Origin: Apoda limacodes | Lineage: Eukaryota > Arthropoda > Insecta > Lepidoptera > Limacodidae | Assembly: GCA_946406115.1 (NCBI GenBank) | Contig: OX291551.1 | Location: 496,001 to 560,000, forward strand | Direction: 5' to 3' | DNA: 64,000 nucleotides | Shown here: positions 33,301 through 44,735 of the stretch, one piece after another | Layout: every line of letters begins with the position of its first letter | How positions within the stretch are numbered: position 1 is the first letter of the stretch | Notes under the pieces: generated by a model | Databases searched by the model: none | The model's input: the letters and a program-made list of their open reading frames with translations, nothing else | Told to the model about the DNA's origin: nothing | Translations under genes and position numbers: made by a program

Positions 33301-34008
33301 AAGGTGACTCCCCGAAAATTAGGGTACCGTTTTCGCTTTATTTGACCTTATTTGAAAATACTAGGTCTTGTTTATGCAACCCTAGTACGTAAAGTTTAGT
33401 TTTTGATGATTATATGATATTTGCACTTATAAGGTATGTATGTATGTTTTTCTTTACTCTGAGGCTTTCTAATGTATGTAAAGGAATGCATTTCATAGTC
33501 ATTTCTTGGCATAAAAACTAGTTTGTTTTTGACTTTATTTGAATAATAGGTCCTATCTAGAAGTAAAAATTGCAAGTAGGTAAAACCACCTATCAAAATA
33601 TTATTTGTTTAAATGTTTAATAACAGGTATTTATTTGATAATTCCTACGTCCGTAGGCACTTAGTCATGGTAGACTACGTATAGGCTAAAATTCCGTGAA
33701 AAAAGAAAGGTCTGTGTCCTGCAGTGGGGACACATAGAAACAGGCAAATCCACATAAATTACTTGCGTAGCAACAGATATACTCTGTTAGTACACGAAAA
33801 TACGTAAATTAATTTTCGAGAACCCTTCATAATTTATAAAAGAGAAAAAAAAATTTTGCATCTCAGGTGGTCAGGGTAATTCCCCGAAAATTAGGGTACC
33901 TTTGTTAGCTTTATTTGACCTTATTCAAAAATACTAGTTCTTATTTATGCAGTCTTAGTACGTAAATACGTCTAAGTTTAGTTTTTTACTGATTATAATG
34001 ACTTTTTG
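33301..34008. repeat. Pair of about 125-bp direct repeats
   Basis: ccccgaaaattagggtacc, then tttatttgaccttatt and aaaatactag, occurs at 33301-33424 and again at 33874-34008. The pair is about 570 bp apart in the same orientation. Divergence is moderate. They could be remnants of short LTRs or two copies of one short element. Confidence 0.7.
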
Positions 34009-34473
34009 CACTGAGATGTCACTCTACAGTTTTAGGTACAAAAGGAAATTTGCTGATTGTTGGGAAACCTGAACATTTTCTGACTTCAGGATATTTTTCC
34101 GATCCTACAAATCAACCCTTATCTACCACTTCCGGCTGTATACACAATTTAACTAACATGTTGTATATAACATTGCAAAACTCTCAAAATGTTTCAGATA
34201 AAAATATAATTTTTTGATAAATTCTTTTACTTTAAACAATAATTATGTCTATAAGCGCCTTTTATTTATTTTTTCATAGAGGGTGTAGTAGTAGTAGTTA
34301 GAAAGTAGATCACTGGGTCACAAAATGTTTTTAGCTCGGGCGATGTATATTGAATCCCTCACTTCACTCAGGATTCTACTTTAGAATCCTTCGTTACGTT
34401 CTGGTTACAAAATTGCGCCTTTGTCATAAATACTTGTAATACAATACAAAATTCAATGTCCGCTCTTTTATAG
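34009..34473. other. AT-rich stretch upstream of a candidate exon
   Basis: No gene. It ends in tgtccgctcttttatag, an acceptable splice acceptor. Confidence 0.45.
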
Positions 34474-34787
34474 TGGATGCAAAGAAAGGTTTTTCGCACG
34501 ATACCGCGATCATCCGATTAGGACACCCGAATCTTGACACGACGAGAAGGCGCGATGGTGGCGTAGTCGCGTTCTATTCGATGGAAGAAAGTAGCCGTGT
34601 TCATAATTTTAAAGAATTCCTTAGAACACCTCCCAGTATACCATCGGTAGAACACACACATGGAGACAAAGTCTCTCCTCAGACTTCAGAACTCGATACG
34701 GCTATTGAGTTTGGGATTGTCGACAATTCTCTCAGCCAGTCGTTGTACAAGTCAAAAAGGCCAAGCTGGTTCACCCGCAACTTGTAA
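34474..34787 (+). CDS. Candidate coding exon, unrecognised
   Basis: A 104-codon open stretch is bordered on the left by a pyrimidine-rich tract and TATAG (34469-34473) and closes with a stop at 34785-34787. A GTAAGT donor word lies at 34824-34829. The residues are balanced and charged (AIIRLGHPNLDTTRRRDGG, then VVAFYSMEESSRVHNFKEFL), with many C/G third bases, unlike the AT-rich transposon frames nearby. There are no repeats within it. I do not recognise the protein. It could be the last coding exon of a host gene whose other exons lie outside the window, or a remnant of an unknown element. Similarity search would decide. Confidence 0.3.
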
Positions 34788-34829
34788 AGCAGCAACGTTC
34801 TGCCGTGCTGAACCTAAACCGTCGTAAGT

Positions 34830-35575
34830 GCACTTTTGGTGTTTTTTAGTTATATATTACAAGTTACAACAGGTAAAATTATCTTTTAGGCAAACTAATT
34901 ACAATCTTAATACAATAATCAGAAGTTTGATTTTTAAAAAATCATTTTTGTCGTATAAGCGCATTTTAAGCTTCAAAATTAACAAGAAACTAGCTAATGT
35001 GACGGAAAACCGTAAGCGGCAAATAAATTGATACTAAAAAAAATAATATACAGACTAAAATGTCGTAACACATTCGATTGTACCATCATTAAATAAATAA
35101 AGTCGACTATAAAATACCAAGCAATTACTTACTAAATTGTCATAAATGTTTCCACATACATTGAGTTTGTACGACAAACGTTGTCATACTATTTTTTGCA
35201 TTAAGCTTACTAACTAAAGTGTCGTACTGACTCTCTTTAATTCATTTTAGTTAGTATAATGTATCAATTATACGAAGGAAAACTAACTAAACTGACGTAA
35301 GTATGTGTAATAAGACATTAAAATTATTTTTTATATTAAAAATGTTAGTTCAAACCTACTGGTTAAAATACAATAAAAGTAAGTTGACTACTGCAGTTTA
35401 ATTGGTAAAGTTTAACAAAATGTATGTAAATAGAAAAAGAGTATTCGGACTTCTACGTCGTTTTAGTTCGTAAAACGTATTAAAAATGTAATCGAAAATT
35501 TGAAAATACCGTACCGTTATAAGTTATGATGATTTAATTAATTCTACATCTAAAAAAAAATTCAATTGACATAAA
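34830..35575. other. Non-coding stretch with scattered GTCGTA-like words
   Basis: Short words such as aaaatgtcgtaac (35058), aaattgtcata (35134), aagtgtcgtac (35217) and aactgacgtaag (35287) recur at irregular spacing. They may be a degenerate subterminal motif. No gene. Confidence 0.35.
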
Positions 35576-35579
35576 ACCC

Positions 35580-37890
35580 CCACCTCTCAGTTGCGTCCCG
35601 GTCGCCGCAAGGAAGATTTTGTGTCGTGGAAGTATCTTAATTCAGTTTAAACAGCAGCGGCAGCGTTTGCCTCGACGTGAAGTACTGCGTCGCTAAGTTG
35701 AGTATACCAAGTTTTTAGGACGCCAGCTTCACCTTGTCTTGCAATTGCAGACTTGTGCCTTTTTAGGATTGAATCGGACCAAGTTTATCCGTCCCAATTT
35801 AGAGACCTTAGACAGTGTGGTCTCGATTTGAGACACATGTTCTTCACGGTTTTCCTCCACAACGGAACGAGAGATGTTTGCACGACCCGTGTAATAAGCG
35901 TCTTCAGTACTGTCACAACATGTCATTGGTATGCAGTAGAAACAGCGAAGATGACAGCACAGAGCCTTGTGGGACACCAGCAATAATGTCCATGCTATCA
36001 GAGCAACTACCGTCAACTACGGTTCCTATGCGTCTGTCGGACAAAAAGCTAGCCATCCATTTGCACAAACCCTCGGGCACTCCGTAAGATGGCAACTTCG
36101 ATAGAAGACCCCGGTGCCAGACCCGATCGAACGCCTTCGCTATGTCCAGGCTACATGCCAATGCCTCCCCCTAATTTTCAATGACTAGTGCCCATCGGTG
36201 TATGAGATACACTAAAAGATCACCAGTCGAGCGACCGTGGCGAAAGCCATATTGACGGTCACTGACCAGGTCATGTTCTTCTAGGTGACTTAGAAGCTGT
36301 GTGTTGATCACACGCTCCATCACCTTGGAGAGGAGAAGGTGATAGTGATAGGCCTGTAATTCGATAGATCTAATCTATCGCCCTTTTTGGGCACCAGGTG
36401 CACATTCGCAGTCTTCCATGAAGGTGTGGTAGGAAAGCGCGAAGAGGCCCGTGAGTACAGGACATAACTCAGGAGCACACTGCTTAAGCACCACTGCTGG
36501 TATACCGTCTGGCCCACTCGACTTACGAACGTCTAGAGAAAGCAACGCCCTCCGGACCTCCCGCTAGGTTATGGAGATTTCCGGCATGGTCTTACCGCAC
36601 CACGGTATAGTAGGTGTGTGTACACCTTCATCGTTCATATTCGAGTTTGAGGCAAAGAGACTGCCCATTAGATCGGCTTTCTCTTTATCACTATGGGCCA
36701 AGTCACCATCGGTCTTTCGCAGTGGTGGTAAAGACGACTGGCAAAACTTCCCTACGGCAGCTTTGGCAAGCGACCAGAAAGCACGACTCCCAGAAGGATA
36801 GCTCGCAAGTCGCCCACCTATTTTGCCGATGAATTGGAATTTTGCTCTGGCAATTGCTTTCTTACTGAACCTCGAGGCAGCATTTAATTTGCGTTAAAAC
36901 TCAGAAATATTCGGATCCTTATTATTACGAGCCGTGGTCCAAGCGTCATACGCAGTTTGCGTAAAAATTTTAGCTTCTCTGCAAGACCTTTTAAACCACG
37001 GTCGATTTTTGACGCCGGCAGCTACTCGCAGGTTAGGAATGAAATATTCCATACCAGCGAGGATTGTCTCAGTGCCTGCGGCTGCGCAGACGTCAGGATG
37101 ATTTGAGCTAAAGCAGAGCTGCCTCCACGGGTACGATGCATAAAATTCTCGCAATTCATCCTAGTCTGCCGACTTATAGTGCCACACACAACGCCAATTA
37201 GTTGGCCCAGATGGATCAGGTTGTGTGCATGACATTTGAGTCCGAACGAGACACTGATCCCAGGAGACTGAGACGGAGTATCCGTCCGGACGTGTAGTCA
37301 GCAGAAGGTCTAGTAAGAAGCTCGTATGGTCCTCTATATCTGGTATTCTCGTTGGAGAAAGTACCAGCTGAAAGAATCCATACGTCAGAGCAAATTCATG
37401 AGCAGATATCCCAGCATAGTTATTGATTTGAGAACTGAGCCACTCGCGAAGGAGGGCTTTAAAGTCTCCCAAAAAAACTAGTTCTGCTGTGGGATATTGC
37501 TCTAGAACTTTGTCAGTCGTCAAACTCAGGTGCGTGAAGAGTCGAGCAACGTCCGTGTCACCGCTATGAGACCTGTATAGGCACGCAAAGATATGAGTGT
37601 GGCCGCCGTAATCTACGTGCAGCCACAATATCGATAGATCCCTGTCCTCAAGGCTACGGAGGCGGCGACAGCAGATATCCTCCCGGACGAACTTAGATAC
37701 GGCACGGCACGACTCATAAAATTGTGCTCTAGTTTGTAGCCTAATATGGATAATGAAGGTATAATGTGTGGTAGGATATCTGCGTCTCCGTTAGAAAAAG
37801 AATGGTCGGCTGCGCAGTCTCGAGATGGTGGTGGACTGCGTTAAGATTTGCGTGAATACCCCTGATATTGCAAAAATCCACATTCTTTGT
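35580..37890 (-). pseudogene. Jockey-like LINE ORF2, long reverse-strand copy
   Basis: Same family as 18690-21995, in opposite orientation. Reading the reverse strand from 37890: an APE-type endonuclease start (NIRGIHANLNAVHHHLETAQ, FLTETQIS), then WLHVDYGGHTHIFACLYRSH (about 37570-37625) and ELVFLGDFKALL. The linker (ETILAGMEYFIPNLRVA, about 37030-37080) follows. RT motifs are HLVPKKGDRLDLSNYRPI (about 36350-36410), ACSLDIAKAFDRVWHRGL, AGVPQGSVLSSSLFLLHTND and FNPKKAQVC. The catalytic box is deleted: between 'THTNDML' and 'STEDAYYTGRANI' the ADD-containing residues are missing. The 3' end stops before the terminal ORF2 tail. Confidence 0.88.
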
Positions 37891-38265
37891 GGATGGAGTT
37901 GCCGCTGTAAAAACTCTTTTTTTTTTAATTTTTTTTTGACCATAAAAAAAAGAAGTAACTTAGACTAATGATGAGGATTCACTGCACAGACAGCCGACAG
38001 GACAAAAAGGTGCGGTACTAAGACTGCCGATGCTCGACACAGATGATACGGTTACTGGCACGGTGGGCGAAAAAGCTCCTGATCCCCCTCTGTTGTAGTA
38101 GCCGGGTCCACTCCGGTCTCCTTCTCCGGCATGACTACTACTTCAGAGACTTTACACCGGTTGGCGGATCAGCCTCCCAGGGCGGAAATTAAGTGATCCC
38201 TGGGTTCGGAAACCCGTTCAGCCTGTCGTTCTTCAGGTCACGGTGGCGCGATATTGCTCTCATGT
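37891..38265 (-). mobile_element. 5' part of the reverse-strand LINE
   Basis: GC-richer, non-AT text continuing the LINE upstream of its endonuclease. cccagggcggaaattaagtg and cggaaacccgttcagcctgt on the plus strand resemble the ORF1/ORF2 junction of such elements, but no ORF1 motif is readable. A T-run near 37917-37936 interrupts it. Confidence 0.45.
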
Positions 38266-38682
38266 ATTTACGTTTTTTTTTATTAAAACGCTTTTAAGAC
38301 ATAGGTTGGGGTGCACAAAATAGAGTGTAGCTACAAATATTGTAAGTACATGAAAAAAAATTCGCGCCACCGAAATCCACGTGACATGAAGCACAACCCA
38401 AAAAATTTCTGTTTCCGAAATCATATAAATTCATAGCTTCATTGCGACGAAAAGCAAACAAACAAACAATTAGGACATATTAATTTCTAGCATTAGGATT
38501 AGGATTCCATTACTCGGCTCATTCTTCTCTATCAGAGACATACAGGTGTATCCAGGCGAAATTCACATATACTAGCGTTCGGGTCTAGCTAGAGAAGATC
38601 TCAAAACAGCTGCAGAGTCCACAAACATATATAGTATACATACTAATTCTAGAAGTACAAGTTTAGTAGTTGTTGTTAACAC
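38266..38682. other. Non-coding stretch
   Basis: Nothing recognised. Confidence 0.5.
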
Positions 38683-39290
38683 GTTCCTTGGCGTTGCAGC
38701 GTAACTATGTTATACGAAGAACAACACCTTCCTTGACGTTGCAACGTAACTATGTTATATGAAGAACATCACCTTCCTTGACGTTGCAACGTAACTATGT
38801 TATATGAAGAACATCACCTTCCTTGACGTTGCAACGTAACTATGTTATACGAAGAACAACACCTTCCTTGACGTTGCAACGTAACTATGTTATATGAAGA
38901 ACATCACCTTCCTTGACGTTGCAACGTAACTATGTTATATGAAGAACATCACCTTCCTTGACGTTGCAACGTAACTATGTTATATGAAGAACATCACCTT
39001 CCTTGACGTTGCAACGTAACTATGTAATATGAAGAACATCACCTTCCTTGACGTTGCAACGTAACTATGTTATATGAAGAACATCACCTTCCTTGACGTT
39101 GCAACGTAACTATGTTATATGAAGAACATCACCTTCCTTGACGTTGCAACGTAACTATGTTATATGAAGAACATCACCTTCCTTGACGTTGCAACGTAAC
39201 TATGTTATATGAAGAACATCACCTTCCTTGACGTTGCAACGTAACTATGTAGTATGAAGAACAACACCTTCCTTGACGTTGCAACGTAAC
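38683..39290. repeat. 45-bp satellite with a 12-bp palindrome per unit
   Basis: About 13.5 copies of ttccttgacgttgcaacgta + actatgttatatgaagaacatcacc. Copies are nearly identical, differing at atac/atat and atc/aac sites. Each has the perfect palindrome ACGTTGCAACGT, so palindromes recur every 45 bp. The first copy (ggcgttgcagcg) is the only one with a broken palindrome. Confidence 0.96.
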
Positions 39291-39379
39291 TTTGAGGTGA
39301 CCTATAAACAAATTGTTCTGCGTATACTTTTTATCAAGTCATTACGTTGCATACAATTGGTTTGATTTCTGACTCAGAC

Positions 39380-39452
39380 TTAGTTGTATGAGTGTAGGAC
39401 AGAGTAGGACCGACATAGCTGTATGAGTGTAGGATAGAGTAGGAACCAATAC
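39380..39452. repeat. Two-copy tandem duplication
   Basis: ttgtatgagtgtaggacaga + gtaggac and tgtatgagtgtaggatagag + taggaa follow each other about 38 bp apart. Confidence 0.85.
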
Positions 39453-40479
39453 TTTTAACGCAGTTTGACAGTTCCACGGATCATTAAGATATTTGCGGGC
39501 GAAATCGCGGAGTTCGTCTAGTTATTCAGAGGCTAAGGCCATCGGCGCCGGCAGAAATAATTTCCAGGTGGTGCAGATTTTAGTTAACTTACAATCTTCG
39601 CCAAAAATGAAATTTGAAGCCCGGTTTATTTTATGTTTGAGACATTTACAAATTTCTGACTATTATTAGACTATAATATTTCTGAATATTTTAAATTCAT
39701 AAATTTATTTTATAGGTACCCAGTCCTCACGGCTCATACCTATTTGTTCGCGACGATCGAAATTTAAAAATTCTAAGTTGGTGGGCCAGGAGTACCGGGA
39801 TCGATACTAATCGATGTCCATTACTTCTCTGAACGCACCCTTTAAAGTACCGCTACTCCACACGAGATAGCACCAGCATAAATGGGATGAACTTAACAGA
39901 GAAAGCGCAATACAGTTTCTAAGCAGTGCGAAAGAGACCGACTCTTGTCAAAGTCAATCGCGAATGAACTAGAAAGCTCATAAATGTGAAATAGACATAG
40001 ATTATAGATGACAGGGACAGAGCTACGTTCGAGAACGTTTGGGAATCTGGAACCTCACATTTACATTTTGATATATAAGGGGGCTAGGTTGCGTTCCGAG
40101 TCAGTCAGTTTTCGACTGAAGTTCGAACAGTTCGTTCCGAGTGAACGAATCGCGAGTAGTGACTAATAGTTATCTTCAGTGCACAGTGCATTCGTTTGAA
40201 AAAATAATAGTTCCCGCCATATTCGTTACCATAGATTAGTGTTTTTAGTGTTGTTATAGTGCTGCCGTATTTTAATTTTCAATAGTCCAAAGTTCATATA
40301 GTCCAATAGGTCAAGAATGATTGCTTGACTTGATTAGATGTGCAAGAGCGAGCTAATTAGTCAGTGTCAGTGCGCGCCGTAATTAATTAATCAGTGCAAG
40401 CAAGCAGTGACAAGTGAGCTAACGTGTGTTTCTTTTCTTAATTTTCAAAGTAAAAATAATTATAATAAACTTATAAAAT

Positions 40480-42545
40480 ACGAGTGACATAAGGCGATTT
40501 TTCTGCAAGAGAAAAAAGATTGAAAATGAACAGTTTAATGCTAAAGATTGCCAAAGTACTTCGGAATTAACAACACAACAAACTTTAGTTAATATTTATG
40601 ATGTGGGTTTATATCTGGATTCTAACGTACCTATCAGTGATGAAATACGGTTTAAAGTGCTCGAAAAAGTCTGGAAACCTCTGCAAAATTATGATTTCAA
40701 GCAGGACATCGATCATACAAACGAAACACAACAACGTGCATTTCGCAACGAGTGGCTCACAGCATACCCTTGGTTAGCCTATTCTGCTCAGGCTAAAGGA
40801 CCACTTTGCCGTACGTATGTGTATTATTTCCGCACAAATTTATCGAGGCAGTACTCAGGGGCCATTTATCGTTCGGCCATGAAAAAAATATCAAAAATTT
40901 CATGAGTGTGCGTGATCTCATGCAAATAGCCAGTGGCATCGTGAATCGTGAACGTTCTAAAAATTTTCTGGAAATCATGCAAAGAAAAAAAAATTACGTT
41001 TATGAACAGATTGATACTGAATATCACAGGGAAATTTCAGAAAACAGAAAAAAACTTCAACCCTTTATCTCTTCGGTGTTATTTTGTGCTACGCATGATT
41101 TACCCCTTCGAGGAAAAACAGAAGATGGGTCAGTTTTCAAAGACTTACTACATTTTCGAGTTGAGGCAGGAGATACGGTTTTAAAAGACCACTTTGCGAT
41201 TGGTTCGAAAAATACCCTTTATGTATCCCATCAAGTACAAAACGAAATTATTGTTCTTTGTGAAACCATTACTGATGAAGCAATATAAGCGGCATACTTT
41301 TCAATCTTGGCTGACGAGACAGCGGATATAAGCGGGACTAAACAGCTTCCAATGGGCATAAGATACGTCAAGGTTGACCAAACGAAACACAGTTACGTAA
41401 TACTTAAAGAATTTTCGGGGTACAGACCACTTTAAAAATTAGATGCTGCATCAATTTCTGAAGTTATAACATCTTTTTTGACATCATGTGGTTTAGATCT
41501 CAACAAAATTGTTGGGCAAGGGTATGATGGTTGCTCCACGATGGCTGGACATGTTGGTGGAGTTCAGAAAATAATTAATGATTAATATCCCAAAGCAAAG
41601 TATTTCCACTGTGCTAGTCACATATTAAATCTTGTTGTCAATGATTTAAATAATTTGAGTGAAATAAGAAATACTGCTGGAATGATTAAGGAAACTATAA
41701 CTTTTTTTAGAGAGAGCATTTTACGGTGAAAAGAAATTCCAAATATTCCGTTGTTTTGCGAAACCAGATGGTCTGCAAAGTACAAAAGTATTCAAATTTT
41801 CGCTCAAAATTTTACCAAAATTGTAGAAGCAGTACAACACCTCTCAGAAGATCAAGCCACTAATTCTAAGACAAAGGTTGGAAGAGATCGCTTTAAAGCG
41901 ATAAGACCGCCTTTTGTTTTTCTCTATTTGTAAATATGTTTTGTTTGTAAATTTTTTATGTTGATGCAATAAAGTATAATAATAATAAAGGTTAGAGCTC
42001 ACCAACTGCGCACTGCTTTGACCACCACAAATTTTATTGTGGCATTGCATATTATTGCTACTTACTCGGCAAAGCTTGAGCCTGTCTGCAACCAGCTTCA
42101 ACATGTGGATTTTGACATTAATTCATCGAATGAACACATTTTCAAACTCATTAAAATTATAGAGGGTCACAGACAAAACGCATCGCAGGAATTTACTGCT
42201 ATATTTGGAGAAGCTAAACAAAGTTGCGAAGACCTTAATATTGAGATTAAATGCGAACGAGTTACGAAACGACAGGCTCATCGATCCAACCACCCATCCG
42301 AAAACGTTGAAGAATTTTACAGAAGAGCTTTATACATCCCTTACCTTGATTCGATCATTTCTTCTTTAAAAGACAGATTTTCTGAAACACATAAAAAATC
42401 ATTTTCTCTGTTACAACTACACCCAAAAATAATAAAAGGCCTCAGTAAAGAAGAATATCTTAGAGCTACAAAAGACATTGAAAATTTGTATGGCGATCTT
42501 TTACCTAATTTTATTTCAGAAATCACGACTTGGTTTGAAATGTAG
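40480..42545 (+). pseudogene. hAT transposase (TTF zinc finger, DUF4371 type)
   Basis: This would be a cut-and-paste transposase of the ZMYM/THAP12-like hAT group. The coding text starts at an ACG (40480) where an ATG is expected, then SDIRRFFCKRKKIENEQF. The TTF-type finger reads EWLTAYPWLAYSAQAKGPLC (about 40750-40809), and a frameshift near 40815 leads to VLFPHKF. Next is a long open frame, 40806-41288 (HLSFGHEKNIKNFM, then DLPLRGKTEDGS and KDHFAIGSKN). The catalytic region has ILADETADISGTKQLP (about 41303-41350) after a stop, GQGYDGCSTMAGHVGGVQK (about 41517-41573), HCASHILNLVVND and FCETRWSAKYK. It is interrupted at 41867 by a LINE tail and resumes at about 41992. The C-terminal dimerisation domain is not evident after 42545. 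Confidence 0.88.
41867..41992 (+). mobile_element. CR1 LINE 3' tail inserted in the transposase gene
   Basis: gttggaagagatcgctttaa + agcgataagaccgcc, ending tgcaataaagtataataata, is the same 3' end as 28459-28560. Transposase codons before (ATNSKTK) and after (VRAHQLRTALTT) are otherwise continuous. aaag occurs on both sides, a short target duplication or microhomology. Confidence 0.85.
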
Positions 42546-42853
42546 AAATATCCACATCCACAGCCAGCGTCAAATGATATCAGTGGAGTTGATCGATATG
42601 AAAAACAGCAGCTGCTTCTTTCGTACCATAATTCAGTAGCGGTCGTAGTAATCCTACGCCAATCCAGCGCGGGTGGAGCCGTTGGTAACAACTAGTACAC
42701 ATATAAATACATACACAAAGACACACATAAATATACATAAAACACAAACAGTGTATTAAAAATTGATACTACTTGAAAATATATACATATATATATATCA
42801 ACTTAAATAGGTGCTGGTATAATAATATAATAATTATAGTATTAATAATCCGC

Positions 42854-43165
42854 TGCAATCCACCATCGGCCGCCCGGCGCCAGAGAGGCTCTAAAAGCGT
42901 GACGGAACCCATATGCATACACATCCTCACGGACGTTGTGTATCATAAAGTAGCCCATCTCCCACACGTCAGTCCGGCAACAAATGCACACCACTTAACG
43001 TACTCTCATTTCGTAAACAAGCCTAAGGGAAGAATAAGTGATAAGAATCTTTCTGGGTGTACATCTGTTACCATCAATCACGCAGGAACCAGGCCACCAA
43101 ATACACAAAATCTATGCAATTAAGTGTAAACACACATAAATGTACACGTCTATGCGCCATTCCCA
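42854..43165 (+). repeat. LTR-like fragment related to 29708-30000
   Basis: tgcaatccaccatcggccgc, gtccggcaacaaatgcacac and gtgtacatctgttaccat each have a close counterpart in the LTR at 29708-30000. It lacks that LTR's 3' half and its terminal hairpin. Confidence 0.65.
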
Positions 43166-43316
43166 ACCCAACAGCAGGCCGCCAATGGTGGACAACTATC
43201 CATGGTTCGACCTTCCAAAAGTAAAGGCAGTTCGTAACTGTTTAGATGTTAAGTCTTCTTAGCGCGCCATTGCTTCAGTAGCGATTTTGTACGATCGCCA
43301 CTTCAGGATCGTCTAA

Positions 43317-43720
43317 AGGTGCGTACAGATTATTTGCAACACAACGTGCAATGCAACATTTCCCACACATTTAAATGTGTTCGCGAACGAACTAAGATCA
43401 ACTGCGCGCACGCTACGTGCATTTGCAGGGCGTACGTTGGTTCCCGCCTATTGTCGGTTTTTCGACGAACGCTTTGAGTGCACGCAGTGTAATCTGGACA
43501 GCTAATTCGCGGCGGATCGGCCTCCTGCTTGCGATATTTGAATTGTCGATTGTAAAAATGGATGGAGATGACGACTGTGGACTTTTTTTATACACCAATA
43601 TAGTTATGTACTGAACGTTGCCAGGAATGGCCGATGTTGAGGCACGCAGCGTGCGTGCGGATCGTCCACATACATTCGTGTTGCATTGCATCTTGTGTTG
43701 CAAATAATATGTACCCACCT
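43317..43720. mobile_element. Harbinger-type MITE (404 bp) with TAA duplication
   Basis: Left end aggtgcgtacagattatttg + caacacaacgtgcaatgcaac pairs with right end gttgcattgcatcttgtgtt + gcaaataatatgtacccacct, about 42 bp of inverted repeat. TAA lies on both sides (43314-43316 and 43721-43723), the 3-bp TWA target of PIF/Harbinger elements. Open frames inside are by chance. Confidence 0.82.
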
Positions 43721-43828
43721 TAAACGTCAACTGAAAGTCCAACCTTTCACGAGAAGAGAAGTAGTTCCTCAGTATTTGATGATGTAACGTCGTGTTGAGT
43801 ACGCGATCGCTTTATTTAATAACTACTA

Positions 43829-43975
43829 ACTTTTGCCTGCGGTTCCGTCCGCCCGAATTTCGGTTATCGGTGTAGGATCTTTTAACGGCATCTTCTCAAT
43901 TACTTATAGAAAAAATCCGATCCACGCTTGAAGTTTTCAAGTAATCTATGTCAGACGGAGTATTTTTCGCATTTA
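43829..43975 (-). mobile_element. Helitron 3' end remnant
   Basis: actaacttttgcctgcggtt + ccgtccgcccg is the reverse of a Helitron 3' hairpin and end, with CTAA where CTAG is expected. The body matches 25000-25060 (ggttat..gg.gtaggat). Confidence 0.65.
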
Positions 43976-44735
43976 TGATAATAGTATGGACTACTTGTCC
44001 CAGAAAGAGAAGGTAAGAGCAATGCAGTATGGACGACGTAAAGATGTGACGAAGCTTTCTAAATCCTGCCCAACCTAATAAATGGACCCTCCTTATCGGC
44101 TGCTGTTTCTTAATGATTTTTACCCAACTGCACTATAATATCACCAGTCAGAAAATATTAGGTGTGAGATTTATTCGCTGTTTCCATTTTCTCATACCTG
44201 TCCTTTCCAGTTATCAAGACTTAAAGATATCAGTGCGATTGTAAACAGTTTCGAGGGCATGACATCCCCCGTTTTACTCCTCTTTGTATTTGGATAGGTC
44301 ATGTTTGACTGTAGAACTGATTCGTTGTCGAATTACACAGAGATCTCAATCATTTCGACGTATTACCAGTCAACTTTCTCATAGTCCACAGAAGCGCGAC
44401 ACCTGGGCTGATGTCCGAGGACGTCTTCTGTATAGTCTGCCTCACTGTTTGGATGTGCTTTGGTGCCGTAACTCTCCTATTCAGGTGGTTGAAAATCGTT
44501 CAAGAAAGGGAATAAATTTCCAATCTATTTGTGATAATGACCTTCGAAATAGCGTATAAACGTGACCCGATCTGGTAATAATTTTTCACCTGGGTGTTAT
44601 CTCCTGTATTAAAAAATAGGATCAAAATGTCATGTATCAAATTTAAGAGCAGAAGTTGTTCACGCTTTTGGTGTTTTACCATGTGAAAAATAATGGAGTA
44701 AAGTGCCTACAATGCCATTTTTGCCGTATGAACAC
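43976..44735. other. hAT interior with unrecognised open frame
   Basis: A 91-codon plus-strand frame (44284-44559) begins at a non-canonical codon and shows no known motif. The rest is AT-rich. Confidence 0.35.

Noticed and set aside
35753..36832. Plus-strand frames of 72-90 codons
   Set aside because: Antisense to the reverse-strand LINE ORF2.
38683..39290. CRISPR-like regular repeats
   Set aside because: The units are contiguous with no unique spacers, and the surrounding sequence is eukaryotic; it is a satellite.
43413..43742. 109-codon reverse frame
   Set aside because: It spans the inner part and one inverted end of the MITE; chance frame.
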